Positions 18,202-26,257 of a stretch of 64,000 nt of DNA are shown in pieces. The position numbers and the translations under genes were made by a program. This stretch comes from Piscinibacter sp943370595. GTDB lineage: Bacteria; Pseudomonadota; Gammaproteobacteria; Burkholderiales; Burkholderiaceae_C. The notes under the pieces are model-generated. The model worked only from the letters and a program-made list of their open reading frames with translations, was not told the origin of the DNA and searched no databases. The stretch is from contig CALRRO020000022.1 of the NCBI GenBank assembly GCA_943370595.1, forward strand, positions 7,157 to 71,156. The letters are read 5' to 3'. Numbering within the stretch: position 1 is the stretch's first letter; each line of letters starts with the position of its first letter.

Positions 18202-18336
18202 GCTGAAGGGGGAGTAGCGAACGGCGCAAGGTCGTCGCGCAGCCCGTCAATACGTCGGTGGCCAGCAGGCTGCCGTCCGGGCTCGCAGCCCGATGCGGTG
18301 GAAACCACCGGTCGGGCCCCCGCAAGACTCTTCGGC
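18202..18336 (+). promoter_or_regulatory. yybP-ykoY family manganese riboswitch
   Basis: The element has the conserved GGGGAGTAGC loop at 18209-18218 and the downstream CGCAAGACT loop at 18321-18329. A closing P1 helix pairs GCTGAAG (18202-18208) with CTTCGGC (18330-18336) with one G-U pair. Internal CGCAAGG and GCCAGC segments also fit the family. yybP-ykoY RNAs bind Mn2+ and control manganese export and TerC/Alx-type genes; the terC-like ATG is 60 bases downstream. The assignment is from motifs, helix and context only. Confidence 0.85.
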
Positions 18337-18395
18337 ACCCTTCCCGGCGGAAACGTTCGCCGTCGGATCGTGTGTCGAAATCAAGGAGTCTTGCC

Positions 18396-19385
18396 ATGAA
18401 TACCGTGGCCCCGGATTGGTTGTGGGCGTTCTTCATCGTGTCGGTGCTGGTGGCACTGTTCGTCGACTTCGTCGTGCTCAAGAAGCAGGGTGCGCACGAG
18501 GTGACCGTGCCCGAGGCGGTCAAGTGGTCGATCATCTGGGTGGTCCTCAGCCTCGCCTTCAACGCCCTCTTCTGGTGGGCACTGAAGACGCATGACGACC
18601 CCGCGGTCGCCGCCGAGGCGAACACGCGCGCCGTCGAGTTCCTCACCGGCTACCTGATCGAGAAGTCGCTGGCGGTCGACAACATCTTCGTGTTCCTGAT
18701 GATCTTCACCTACTTCGCGGTGCCGCCGGCATTCCAGAAGCGGGTGCTGATGATCGGCATCGTCGGCGCGATCGTGCTGCGCACGGTGATGATCCTGGTC
18801 GGCGGCCTGCTGATCGCCAAGTTCCACTGGATCCTCTATGTCTTCGGCGCCTTCCTGCTGCTGACGGGCATCAAGATGTGGTGGGCGGCCGGCAAGGAGC
18901 AGGACCTCGAGGCCAACCCGGCGCTCAAGCTGCTGCGCCGCGTGATGCCGGTGTCGAAGAACTTCGACGGCGAGAAGTTCTGGACCGTCGAGAACGGCAA
19001 GCGCATCGCCACGCCGCTGCTGATGGTGGTGGCGCTGGTGGGCATCACCGACGTGATCTTCGCCGTCGACTCGATCCCGGCGATCTTCGCGATCACCGAC
19101 GACCCGTTCATCGTGCTGACCTCGAACATCTTCGCCATCCTCGGCCTGCGCGCGATGTTCTTCCTGCTCGCCGCGATGGCCGCGAAGTTCCACCTGCTCA
19201 GCTACGGCCTGGCGGTGATCCTGGTCTTCATCGGCACCAAGATGCTGCTGATCGACATCTACAAGATCCCGGTGCTGGTGTCGCTCGGCGTGGTGGTGGG
19301 CATCCTGGCGATCACGATGGTGTGGAGCGTGCGCACCGCACCGCGCCTGCCGGAGTCGAAGCCGGAGCAGCTGCCGGCGAACTGA
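18396..19385 (+). CDS. TerC/Alx-family integral membrane protein, probable Mn2+ exporter
   Basis: 329 residues; ATG at 18396 after AAGGAG. There are about nine membrane helices with the family's acidic motifs: LFVDFVV in helix 1, EKSLAVDNIFVFLMIF, and ITDVIFAVDSIPAIFAIT with the paired Asp residues, plus the DPFIVLTSNIFAILGLRAMF region. The length matches E. coli Alx (about 320). TerC/Alx proteins are linked to manganese export and to tellurite or alkaline-pH responses. The yybP-ykoY riboswitch directly upstream points to manganese. No other ter genes are present, so tellurite resistance is not indicated. Confidence 0.94.
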   Translation: MNTVAPDWLWAFFIVSVLVALFVDFVVLKKQGAHEVTVPEAVKWSIIWVVLSLAFNALFWWALKTHDDPAVAAEANTRAVEFLTGYLIEKSLAVDNIFVFLMIFTYFAVPPAFQKRVLMIGIVGAIVLRTVMILVGGLLIAKFHWILYVFGAFLLLTGIKMWWAAGKEQDLEANPALKLLRRVMPVSKNFDGEKFWTVENGKRIATPLLMVVALVGITDVIFAVDSIPAIFAITDDPFIVLTSNIFAILGLRAMFFLLAAMAAKFHLLSYGLAVILVFIGTKMLLIDIYKIPVLVSLGVVVGILAITMVWSVRTAPRLPESKPEQLPAN

Positions 19386-19405
19386 CCGCTGTCTCGCCTG
19401 CATCG

Positions 19406-19438
19406 CAAGGGCCCGCTTCGGCGGGCCCTTGTCGTTTC
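19406..19438 (+). terminator. Intrinsic terminator after the TerC/Alx gene
   Basis: An 11-bp perfect stem CAAGGGCCCGC/GCGGGCCCTTG with a TTCG tetraloop lies 20 bases after the stop codon. It is followed by a modest T-rich stretch (TCGTTT). Confidence 0.85.
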
Positions 19439-19479
19439 CGCGTCCCGTCGGTCGTCGCGTCGATCTCGCAATCATGAGC

Positions 19480-19498
19480 ACAAATGAGAATGATTCGT
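19480..19498 (+). promoter_or_regulatory. Fur box upstream of tonB-exbBD
   Basis: ACAAATGAGAATGATTCGT matches 11 of 19 positions of the Fur consensus, including the core AATGAnAATnATT, in a local AT-rich island within very GC-rich DNA. It lies 32 bases before the tonB start, so Fe-Fur binding would block transcription of the iron-uptake genes that follow. Confidence 0.82.
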
Positions 19499-19529
19499 GT
19501 TAACCTAATGGTGTCCAACGTGAACGACC

Positions 19530-20234
19530 GTGAACCGAATCGCCTCTTCGTCCCTCTCAGCGCCGCACTCGCGCGACGACCTGCCGCCGGCGCTGCGGCG
19601 CATTGCGGTGGCGCTCATCCTCGCGCTGCACGGCGCTGCGGCCTGGGGACTGCTGCATATCGATGCGGTCCGCGAGGCCGTCGGCGATGCCGTGCCGCTG
19701 TTCGTCGAGCTCATCGCGCCGCCGGCGCCCGAGCAGCCCTGGCCGCCTGAACCGCCCGCGCCGCCTCCGCCGCGGCCGCTGCCGAAGACACCGCCGCCCC
19801 CTGCGCCGGTGATTGCCGCCACACCACTGCCTGCAACGGCCACCCCCGCCTTCGTCGCATCCGAACCGCCGCGCGAACCGGCACCGGCGGAAGCGGTGGC
19901 GATCACCGCCGAACCGGCGCCGCCGGCCCCGCCGCCACCGCCGCCGGCACGCGAGCTGCCCGCGTCGGCGATCCAGTACCTCGAGCCGCCCGCACCGGTC
20001 TACCCGCGGGCTTCTCGCCGCCTCGGAGAGAGCGGCCTCGTGATCGTGCGTGTGTTCGTCGATGCCGACGGACTGCCTCGCCAGCTGCAGATCGCCCAGT
20101 CCAGCGGCTTCGCGCGCCTGGACGAGGCCGCGCTCGACGGCGTGCGCCGAGCCCGTTTCAAGCCGCCCACCGAGAACGGCCGCCCGACGGCGGGCTGGGC
20201 GCGCATCCCGATCCCCTTCGAACTGGAGAAATGA
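19530..20234 (+). CDS. tonB: TonB energy-transducing protein
   Basis: 234 residues from a GTG start; no better in-frame start exists. A single N-terminal membrane anchor (about 24-42, IAVALILALHGAAAWGLLHI) is followed by a long Pro-rich periplasmic spacer with PPAPPPP and EP/KP runs (about 65-145). The C-terminal TonB domain (about 150-234) contains YLEPPAPVYPRASRRLGESG, VIVRVFVDADG and FKPPTENGRP. It passes proton-motive energy from ExbB-ExbD to outer-membrane receptors. It is the first gene after the Fur box and its stop overlaps exbB (ATGA). Confidence 0.95.
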   Translation: MNRIASSSLSAPHSRDDLPPALRRIAVALILALHGAAAWGLLHIDAVREAVGDAVPLFVELIAPPAPEQPWPPEPPAPPPPRPLPKTPPPPAPVIAATPLPATATPAFVASEPPREPAPAEAVAITAEPAPPAPPPPPPARELPASAIQYLEPPAPVYPRASRRLGESGLVIVRVFVDADGLPRQLQIAQSSGFARLDEAALDGVRRARFKPPTENGRPTAGWARIPIPFELEK

Positions 20235-20980
20235 ACGTGAACGCTGAATCCACCCTCGGCTTCGGCCACTTCATCGCGCAAAGCGATGCGGTGGGCAAGA
20301 CGCTGCTGGCCGTGCTGGTGGCGATGTCGGTCCTGTCGTGGATCATCATCGCCATCAAGGGCCTGACGCTGGCGGTGCGCAGGAAGCGCAGTGCGTCGTT
20401 CCTGAACTTCTTCTGGAACGCGACCTCGCTGGACGCGGTGGCGCACGAGATCGCCACCCACGGTGCGCACGATCCGTTCTCGCACCTGGCCAGCCATGCG
20501 ATGCAGGCGCAGACGCACCATGCGCGCTACGGCGCGGCCAAGCTCGAGGAGGCTGGCAGCGCCAGCGACTTCGTCACCCGCACCATCAAGAAGGTGCTCG
20601 ACGAAGAGACCACGCGGCTGGAGAACGGCCTCGCGGTGCTGGCCACCGTCGGCGCGACCGCGCCTTTCGTCGGCCTGTTCGGCACGGTCTGGGGCGTGTA
20701 CCACGCGCTGGTGGCCATCGGCATGAGCGGCGCCGGCACGCTGGACAAGGTGGCCGGCCCGGTGGGCGAGGCGCTGATCATGACCGGCCTGGGTCTCGCG
20801 GTCGCGATCCCTGCGGTGGTCGGCTACAACTGGCTGACGCGCAGCAACCGCGTCGTGCTCTCGCGCCTCGATGCCTTCGCCTACGAGGTGCACACCTTCG
20901 TCGCGATGGGCCAGCCACTGGCCGCGGCGGACGCGCCGCCTGCCAACGTGCGCGCGCTGACGCCGCGCCCGGCGGCCTGA
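20231..20980 (+). CDS. exbB: ExbB, proton channel subunit of the TonB system (MotA/TolQ/ExbB family)
   Basis: 249 residues, overlapping the tonB stop by 4 bases. There are three membrane helices: about 22-44, then ATVGATAPFVGLFGTVWGVY and VGEALIMTGLGLAVAIPAVVGY, the last two being the conserved ExbB pore helices. The cytoplasmic loop between helices 1 and 2 is about 100 residues long, as usual. It forms a pentameric channel with ExbD. Confidence 0.96.
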   Translation: MNVNAESTLGFGHFIAQSDAVGKTLLAVLVAMSVLSWIIIAIKGLTLAVRRKRSASFLNFFWNATSLDAVAHEIATHGAHDPFSHLASHAMQAQTHHARYGAAKLEEAGSASDFVTRTIKKVLDEETTRLENGLAVLATVGATAPFVGLFGTVWGVYHALVAIGMSGAGTLDKVAGPVGEALIMTGLGLAVAIPAVVGYNWLTRSNRVVLSRLDAFAYEVHTFVAMGQPLAAADAPPANVRALTPRPAA

Positions 20981-20993
20981 GCGGAGCGCCACC

Positions 20994-21413
20994 ATGGCCT
21001 TCGCCAGCTTCGATTCGCAGCGCGCCAGCGCGCCGATGTCCGACATCAACATGGTGCCGCTCATCGACGTGATGCTGGTGCTGCTGGTGATCTTCATCGT
21101 CACCGCACCGCTGCTCACCCACGCCGTCAAGCTCGAACTGCCGCGCGCCAGCGCGCAGGTCAACCAGGCGAAGGCCGAGAAGATCGAGTTCGCGATCGAC
21201 GCCGCCGGCGGCCTGTTCTGGAACGGCGAGTCCGTCACGCGCGAAGACACGATCGCGCGCTTCGCCGCCGCCGGGCAGCAGACGCCGCAACCCGAGGTCC
21301 ACCTGCGCGCCGACCAGGCGGTGCCCTATCGCTTCGTCGCCCGCACGCTGGCCGACGCCTCGCGCGCCGGCCTGGCCAAGGTCGGCTTCATCAGCGAACC
21401 CGAGACCCCCTGA
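20994..21413 (+). CDS. exbD: ExbD/TolR-family biopolymer transport protein
   Basis: 139 residues. A cytoplasmic N-terminus with MSDINMVPLIDVMLVLLVIF carries the functionally essential membrane Asp (in PLIDVM), followed by a periplasmic domain. It completes the tonB-exbB-exbD energy unit, 13 bases after exbB and 32 bases before the receptor gene. TolR is the alternative family member, but the neighbours make ExbD clear. Confidence 0.96.
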   Translation: MAFASFDSQRASAPMSDINMVPLIDVMLVLLVIFIVTAPLLTHAVKLELPRASAQVNQAKAEKIEFAIDAAGGLFWNGESVTREDTIARFAAAGQQTPQPEVHLRADQAVPYRFVARTLADASRAGLAKVGFISEPETP

Positions 21414-21445
21414 ATCCCCACGAACCCTATCGCCCCGAGGACGAC

Positions 21446-23743
21446 ATGACGACGAAGAAGAAACGACCCACCGCCCCCGCACCCGCCCTGCTGCCGCTGG
21501 GCGCACTCGCCGCCGGCTTCGGCCTGGCACTGGGCTCCGCCCAGGCGCAGACCGCCGAGCCACTGAACAAGGACACCACGCTGGCGCCGATCAAGGTGAA
21601 GGCGCAGGCCGAGAACACCAGCAAGGACGCCTACCAGGCCACCGAGACGCGCATCGGCAAGGGCGTGCAGGAGCTGCGCGATGTGCCGCAGTCGATCACC
21701 GTGGTGACCGAGAAGCTGATCGACGACCGCAACCTCGACACGCTGAAGGACGCGCTGAAGAACACCGCCGGCATCAGCTTCCAGGCGGCCGAAGGCGGCG
21801 AGGAGGACATCCGCCTGCGCGGCTTCTCGCTGCAGAGCACCGGCGACATCTTCATCGACGGCATGCGCGACCCGGCCTTCTACGACCGCGACAGCTTCAA
21901 CTGGGACCGCCTCGAGGTGCTGCGCGGCTCGGCCTCGATGCTGTTCGGCCGAGGCTCGACCGGCGGCGCCGTCAACCAGGTCAGCAAGCAGCCGATGCTG
22001 ATCAACCAGAACGAACTGGCGATCACGATCGGCAACGGCGAGTACGCGCGCATCACCGGCGACTTCAACCTGAAGACCGGCGAGAACGCGGCGCTGCGCC
22101 TGAACGTGATGAACACTGCCGCCGAGCAGTGGGGCAACCAGATCGACAAGCAGGGCATCGCGCCGACGCTGCGATGGGGCATCGGCACCGCCGACGAGTT
22201 CTCGGTCGGCCTCTACCACCTGCGCAACGACAACGGCGTGCACTACGGCCTGCCCTGGCTGGCGCCCGGTGCCGGCGGTGGCGACTTCCTGTGGAACACC
22301 GACCCGAAGAACTACTACGGCCTGAAGAGCGACTACGCGCGCAGCGGCACGACGCAGGGCAACTTCAGCCACATCCACCGCTTCGGCGGCAGCAGCCAGG
22401 GCGAGCTGCGCACGGCCTTGCGCACCGCGCGCTATGACCGCGACCAACGCGCCAGCGCGATCCGCTTCTGCACAGTGAACAACGACCCGAGCTGCCCGGC
22501 CGAGGTGACGAAGGACAACTTCGGCCCCGACACCGTGCTGCGCCGCTCCGGTGACAACGGCGTGCAGGCCAAGGTGATGGACATGAACACCCGCTACCTG
22601 CAGAGCGACTACAGCGGCCGCTTCGGGTGGGGCGGCCTGAAGCACAGCGTGCAGGCCGGTGCCGACCTGGCGCGCGAGGACTTCGACAACTTCGCTGTCG
22701 CGCAGACCAGCCCGCAGTTGACCAAGCCACGGACCACGGTGGGCACGCCGAATGACGGGGCGAGCGTCAACGAGGCAGCGAGGCAGCTGGAACGCAGCCG
22801 CACCTTCAACGCCAAGGCGCTCGGCATGTACGCGCAGGATCTCGTGCAGGTCGCGCCGGCCTGGAAGCTGCTCGCCGGGTTGCGCTTGGACCGCCTCGAG
22901 GGCAAGTACCAGGCGATCACGGCGCAGGGGCAGCCCACCACCGGCAATCCGCCGGTACCGAACCCTTGCTTCACCCCCGCGGGTACGAGCTACGAGCGTT
23001 CCGATTCGCTGTGGAGCAAGCGCTTCGGCGTGCTGTACCAGCCGAGCGAGCTGCAGTCCTACCACCTGTCCTACGGCACTTCGTTCAACACCTCGGGTGA
23101 TACCTACCAGTACGACGCCGGCACCTCGCAGACCGCGCCGGAGTCCAGCCGCAACATCGAGCTGGGCGCGAAGATCGACTCGGCCGGCGGCAACCTGAGC
23201 ACGCGGGTCGCGCTGTTCCACTCGACCAAGTACAACGAACGCAACCGCGACAGCGAGTCGGTCGACGCCTGCAACTACGTGCTGTCGGGCGAGCGCCACG
23301 CGGCCGGTGTCGAGCTCGATCTCAGCGGCCGCATCACGCCGGCCTGGGAGATCTACGGCTCCTATGCGTTCATCCCGGTCGCCAAGGTCGACTCGTCCAG
23401 CGGCGCGCAGGGCACCGATGCGCAAGGCAAGCGCCCCGGCCTGACGCCCAAGCACACCGGCACGCTGTGGACGACCTACAAGGTCACTTCGAAGTGGCGT
23501 GTCGGCGCGGGACTCAATGCCCGCAGCGGCGACAAGCCCGCCGGCCTGGCGGCCGACTCGAAGGTGCGCGCCTCGAAGTTCATCACGGCCGACGCGATGG
23601 CCGAGTACAGCGACGGCCCGGTCAGCTTCAAGCTCAACGTCACCAACCTGGCCGACGAGCACTATGCCGACCAGCTCTACCGCGGCCACTACATCCCGGG
23701 CAAGCCGCGCACGGTGCAGCTGACCACGGCGCTGAAGTTCTGA
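21446..23743 (+). CDS. TonB-dependent siderophore receptor, outer-membrane beta barrel
   Basis: 765 residues. After a signal peptide (about 1-34, ending AQAQ), the plug domain (about 70-190) has ELRDVPQSITVVTEKLIDDR, LRGF and LEVLRGSASMLFGRGSTGG. The barrel ends with the expected terminal aromatic (LTTALKF). Two Cys pairs lie in extracellular-loop positions (FCTVNNDPSC and NPCF/DACNY). The plug resembles FhuE/FiuA/BfrD-type receptors for ferric siderophores; the ligand cannot be read from the sequence. Downstream genes (piuC and an alpha-hydroxyacid oxidase) suggest catechol or hydroxycarboxylate chemistry. Confidence 0.95.
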   Translation: MTTKKKRPTAPAPALLPLGALAAGFGLALGSAQAQTAEPLNKDTTLAPIKVKAQAENTSKDAYQATETRIGKGVQELRDVPQSITVVTEKLIDDRNLDTLKDALKNTAGISFQAAEGGEEDIRLRGFSLQSTGDIFIDGMRDPAFYDRDSFNWDRLEVLRGSASMLFGRGSTGGAVNQVSKQPMLINQNELAITIGNGEYARITGDFNLKTGENAALRLNVMNTAAEQWGNQIDKQGIAPTLRWGIGTADEFSVGLYHLRNDNGVHYGLPWLAPGAGGGDFLWNTDPKNYYGLKSDYARSGTTQGNFSHIHRFGGSSQGELRTALRTARYDRDQRASAIRFCTVNNDPSCPAEVTKDNFGPDTVLRRSGDNGVQAKVMDMNTRYLQSDYSGRFGWGGLKHSVQAGADLAREDFDNFAVAQTSPQLTKPRTTVGTPNDGASVNEAARQLERSRTFNAKALGMYAQDLVQVAPAWKLLAGLRLDRLEGKYQAITAQGQPTTGNPPVPNPCFTPAGTSYERSDSLWSKRFGVLYQPSELQSYHLSYGTSFNTSGDTYQYDAGTSQTAPESSRNIELGAKIDSAGGNLSTRVALFHSTKYNERNRDSESVDACNYVLSGERHAAGVELDLSGRITPAWEIYGSYAFIPVAKVDSSSGAQGTDAQGKRPGLTPKHTGTLWTTYKVTSKWRVGAGLNARSGDKPAGLAADSKVRASKFITADAMAEYSDGPVSFKLNVTNLADEHYADQLYRGHYIPGKPRTVQLTTALKF

Positions 23744-23756
23744 GCGGGCCGGCGCG

Positions 23757-24440
23757 ATGCTGCTGCACATTCCGGAGGTGCTGAGCGGCGCGCCGCTGGC
23801 GCGCGCCCGCGCGCTGCTCGCTTCAGCGCGCTGGAGCGACGGCCGCGCCACCGCCGGCGCACAGGCGGCCAAGGTGAAGAACAACGAGCAGATCGCCGCC
23901 GGCAGCGCCGAGCTGGCCGAGCTGCAGTCCATCGTGCTGGGCGCGCTGGAGCGCCATGCGCTGTTCTTCTCGGCGGCGCTGCCCAAGCGGGTGCTGCCGC
24001 CGCAGTTCAACCGCTACGGCGGCAGCGCCAACACCTACGGCGCGCATGTCGACCAGGCGATCCGCTACCACCCGGACGGCGTGCAGCGAGTGCGCACCGA
24101 CCTGTCGTGCACGCTGTTCCTCGCCGACCCGGCCGAGTATGACGGTGGCGAACTGGTCATCCAGGACACCTTCGGCTCGCCGCGCATCAAGCTGCCGGCT
24201 GGCGACCTGGTGCTCTACCCGGGCACCAGCGTGCACCGCGTCGAGCCGGTCACGCGCGGCTTCCGCCTGGCCAGCTTCTTCTGGACTGAGAGCCTGGTGC
24301 GCAGCGATGAGCAACGCCGCCTGCTGCACGACATGGACATGGCGCTGGTGCGGCTGCGCGCCCGCCATGGCGAGAGCGACGAGGCGGTGGCGCTGACCGG
24401 CACGTACCACAACCTCCTGCGGCAATGGGCCGACACATGA
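23757..24440 (+). CDS. piuC: PiuC/YbiX-family Fe(II)/2-oxoglutarate-dependent dioxygenase
   Basis: 227 residues. The prolyl-4-hydroxylase-type fold shows the iron triad in YGAHVDQAI (His, Asp) and GTSVHRVEPVTRG (His), with the 2-oxoglutarate Arg in TRGFRLASFFW. The start MLLHIPEVLS and the length match PiuC. Genes of this type accompany siderophore receptors and are iron-repressed; their substrate is still unclear. It lies 13 bases after the receptor and overlaps the next gene by 4 bases. Confidence 0.95.
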   Translation: MLLHIPEVLSGAPLARARALLASARWSDGRATAGAQAAKVKNNEQIAAGSAELAELQSIVLGALERHALFFSAALPKRVLPPQFNRYGGSANTYGAHVDQAIRYHPDGVQRVRTDLSCTLFLADPAEYDGGELVIQDTFGSPRIKLPAGDLVLYPGTSVHRVEPVTRGFRLASFFWTESLVRSDEQRRLLHDMDMALVRLRARHGESDEAVALTGTYHNLLRQWADT

Positions 24441-25579
24441 GCGACATGAGCGACGTCAAGGGCGGAGAGACCGCCGGCATCGTCAACCTCGACGACTTCG
24501 AGCTGCGTGCGCGCGAGCGGCTCGACGCGAATGCCTGGGCCTACCTGGCCGGTGGCGCAGGCGACGAACGCACGCTGCGCGCCAACCGCGATGCCTGGGC
24601 CGCGCCCTGGCTGCAGCCGCGCGTGCTGCGCCGGCTGGTGCAGGGCCACACCCGCCTCGAACTGCTCGGCCGCACGCTGGCGCACCCGGTGCTGGTGGCG
24701 CCGGTCGCCTACCAGCGCCTCGCGCACGACAGCGGCGAGATCGGCACCGCACTGGCCGCCGCGGCGCAGGGCGCCGGCCTGGTGCTCAGCGCGCAGTCGA
24801 GCACGCCGCTGGAAGACGTGGCGCGGGTGGTGCGGCCCGAGCCGCAACGCGGGCCGCTGTGGTTCCAGCTCTACCTGCAGGGCGACCGCGGCTTCGACCT
24901 CGAGCTGGTGCGCCGCGCCGAGGCCGCGGGCTTCGAGGCGCTGGTGCTGACCGTCGATGCGCCGGTGCACGGCGCGCGCGACCGCGAACGCCGCGCAGGC
25001 TTCAGGCTGCCGGCCGGCATCTCGGCGGTGAACCTCGCCGGCGCGCCGCGCCCGCCGCTCGGCGGAGAACTCTGCGGCGGGCTGCTCGCGGCCGCGCCGA
25101 GCTGGGAGGACGTCGCCTGGCTGCGCGCCAGCACGAAGCTGCCGCTGCTGCTCAAGGGCGTGCTGCACCCGGACGACGCGCGGCTGGCGAAGCAGCACGG
25201 CGCCGACGCGCTGATCGTCTCGAACCATGGCGGCCGCACGCTCGACGGCGCGCTGCCCACCGCGTGGGCGTTGCCGCGCATCGCCGATGCGTTGGACGGC
25301 GCGCTGCCGCTGCTCGTCGACGGCGGCATCCGCCGCGGTACCGATGTGCTGAAGGCGATCGCACTGGGTGCGCGCGCGGTGCTGGTCGGCCGCCCGATCG
25401 TGCACGCGCTGGCCGTCGCCGGAGCGCATGGCGTCGCGCTCGCCCTGCGTCTGCTGCGCGATGAACTCGAGATCGCGATGGCCTTGTGCGGTGTCGAGAC
25501 GCTCGTCGATGTGCCTCGTTCGTTGCTCGCCGACGCGTCGAAAACCGCCCTCGGCGCTCCCTGGGAGCGCCCTAGGTGA
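24437..25579 (+). CDS. FMN-dependent alpha-hydroxyacid oxidase/dehydrogenase
   Basis: 380 residues. The ATG at 24437 overlaps the piuC stop (ATGA); in-frame ATGs at 24425 and 24446 are alternatives. The TIM-barrel lactate/glycolate oxidase family is shown by the N-terminal NLDDFELRARERL and YLAGGAGDE, the catalytic His-Arg in IVSNHGGRTLDG, and the FMN phosphate loop GGIRRGTDVLKAIALGA with VGRP. The enzyme oxidises a 2-hydroxy acid to the 2-oxo acid. Its position as the last gene of an iron-uptake run is unusual for a lactate enzyme and hints that the substrate may be part of a siderophore or its breakdown product. Confidence 0.9.
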   Translation: MSDMSDVKGGETAGIVNLDDFELRARERLDANAWAYLAGGAGDERTLRANRDAWAAPWLQPRVLRRLVQGHTRLELLGRTLAHPVLVAPVAYQRLAHDSGEIGTALAAAAQGAGLVLSAQSSTPLEDVARVVRPEPQRGPLWFQLYLQGDRGFDLELVRRAEAAGFEALVLTVDAPVHGARDRERRAGFRLPAGISAVNLAGAPRPPLGGELCGGLLAAAPSWEDVAWLRASTKLPLLLKGVLHPDDARLAKQHGADALIVSNHGGRTLDGALPTAWALPRIADALDGALPLLVDGGIRRGTDVLKAIALGARAVLVGRPIVHALAVAGAHGVALALRLLRDELEIAMALCGVETLVDVPRSLLADASKTALGAPWERPR

Positions 25580-25638
25580 CGCGCAAGCGCGACAAAAGCG
25601 CGTTTTGCCTCGACAAGATCAACGTTCTCCGAGTGAAA

Positions 25639-25659
25639 ACTGCTTCTCAATGCAGCAGT
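25639..25659. promoter_or_regulatory. Inverted repeat upstream of the SWIB-domain gene
   Basis: ACTGCT and AGCAGT form a perfect 6-bp inverted repeat with a 9-base centre. A -10-like TATACC follows at 25665-25670. It may be an operator or part of the promoter of the gene at 25764. Confidence 0.35.
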
Positions 25660-25763
25660 GAAGCTATACCATTCGCTCCGCACGGTGCTATGGAGAAATG
25701 AGGTTCCACGCGAGCCTCGCCCATCCCGGGCACATCAACAGAACTTTGATGGAGAGAATCAAC

Positions 25764-26183
25764 ATGGCAACTGCGAAGAAGGCTCCCGCCAAGAAGGCGG
25801 CAGCGAAGAAGGCCCCGGCCAAGAAGGCGGCTCCGGCGAAGAAGGCTCCCGCCAAGAAGGCGGCCCCGGCCAAGAAGGCGGCTCCCGCCAAGAAGGCTGC
25901 TCCGGCGAAGAAGGCCAAGGCCCCTGCCAAGAAGCGCACCCCGAACGCGGCGTTCCTGAAGCCGATGACGCCGAGCGCTGCGCTCGCCGCGATCATCGGC
26001 GACAAGCCGCTGCCGCGTACCGAGGTGACGAAGAAGGTCTGGGAGTACATCAAGAAGCACGGCCTGCAGGACAAGGTCAAGCGCACGCTGATCAACGCCG
26101 ACGCCAAGCTGAAGGAAGTCGTGAAGCAGGCTCAGGTCTCGATGTTCGAGCTGACGAAGTACGTCAACGCCCACCTCAAGTGA
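25764..26183 (+). CDS. SWIB/MDM2-domain protein with histone-H1-like lysine/alanine tail
   Basis: 139 residues. The ATG at 25764 follows GGAGAGAATCAAC. Residues about 1-58 are a low-complexity tail of repeated AKKAP/AKKAA units like the C-termini of histone H1 and bacterial AlgP/HctB proteins. Residues about 60-139 are a SWIB domain (FLKPMTPSAALAAIIG, RTEVTKKVWEYIKKHGLQD, INADAKLKEVV, MFELTKYVNAHL). SWIB domains occur in eukaryotic chromatin remodellers and chlamydial topoisomerase fusions. The basic tail predicts DNA binding, so a nucleoid-associated role is likely but unproven. The DNA repeats of the tail could allow length variation. Confidence 0.93.
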   Translation: MATAKKAPAKKAAAKKAPAKKAAPAKKAPAKKAAPAKKAAPAKKAAPAKKAKAPAKKRTPNAAFLKPMTPSAALAAIIGDKPLPRTEVTKKVWEYIKKHGLQDKVKRTLINADAKLKEVVKQAQVSMFELTKYVNAHLK

Positions 26184-26232
26184 GCGTGCCTGCCGCGGCG
26201 CCCTTCACCGGGTGACCGTCGCGCAGACTGGA

Positions 26233-26257
26233 AGCCGGCCCCCGTGGCCGGCTTTTT
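26233..26257 (+). terminator. Intrinsic terminator after the SWIB-domain gene
   Basis: AGCCGGCC and GGCCGGCT form a perfect 8-bp stem around a 5-base loop, with a run of five T residues. The T-tract touches the stop codon of the convergent histidine kinase gene. Confidence 0.9.

Noticed and set aside
18396..19385. Tellurite-resistance locus
   Set aside because: Only the TerC-fold protein is present and the Mn2+ riboswitch points to manganese handling.
25780..25935. Separate tandem-repeat element
   Set aside because: The repeats encode the lysine/alanine tail of the SWIB protein and follow its codon frame.
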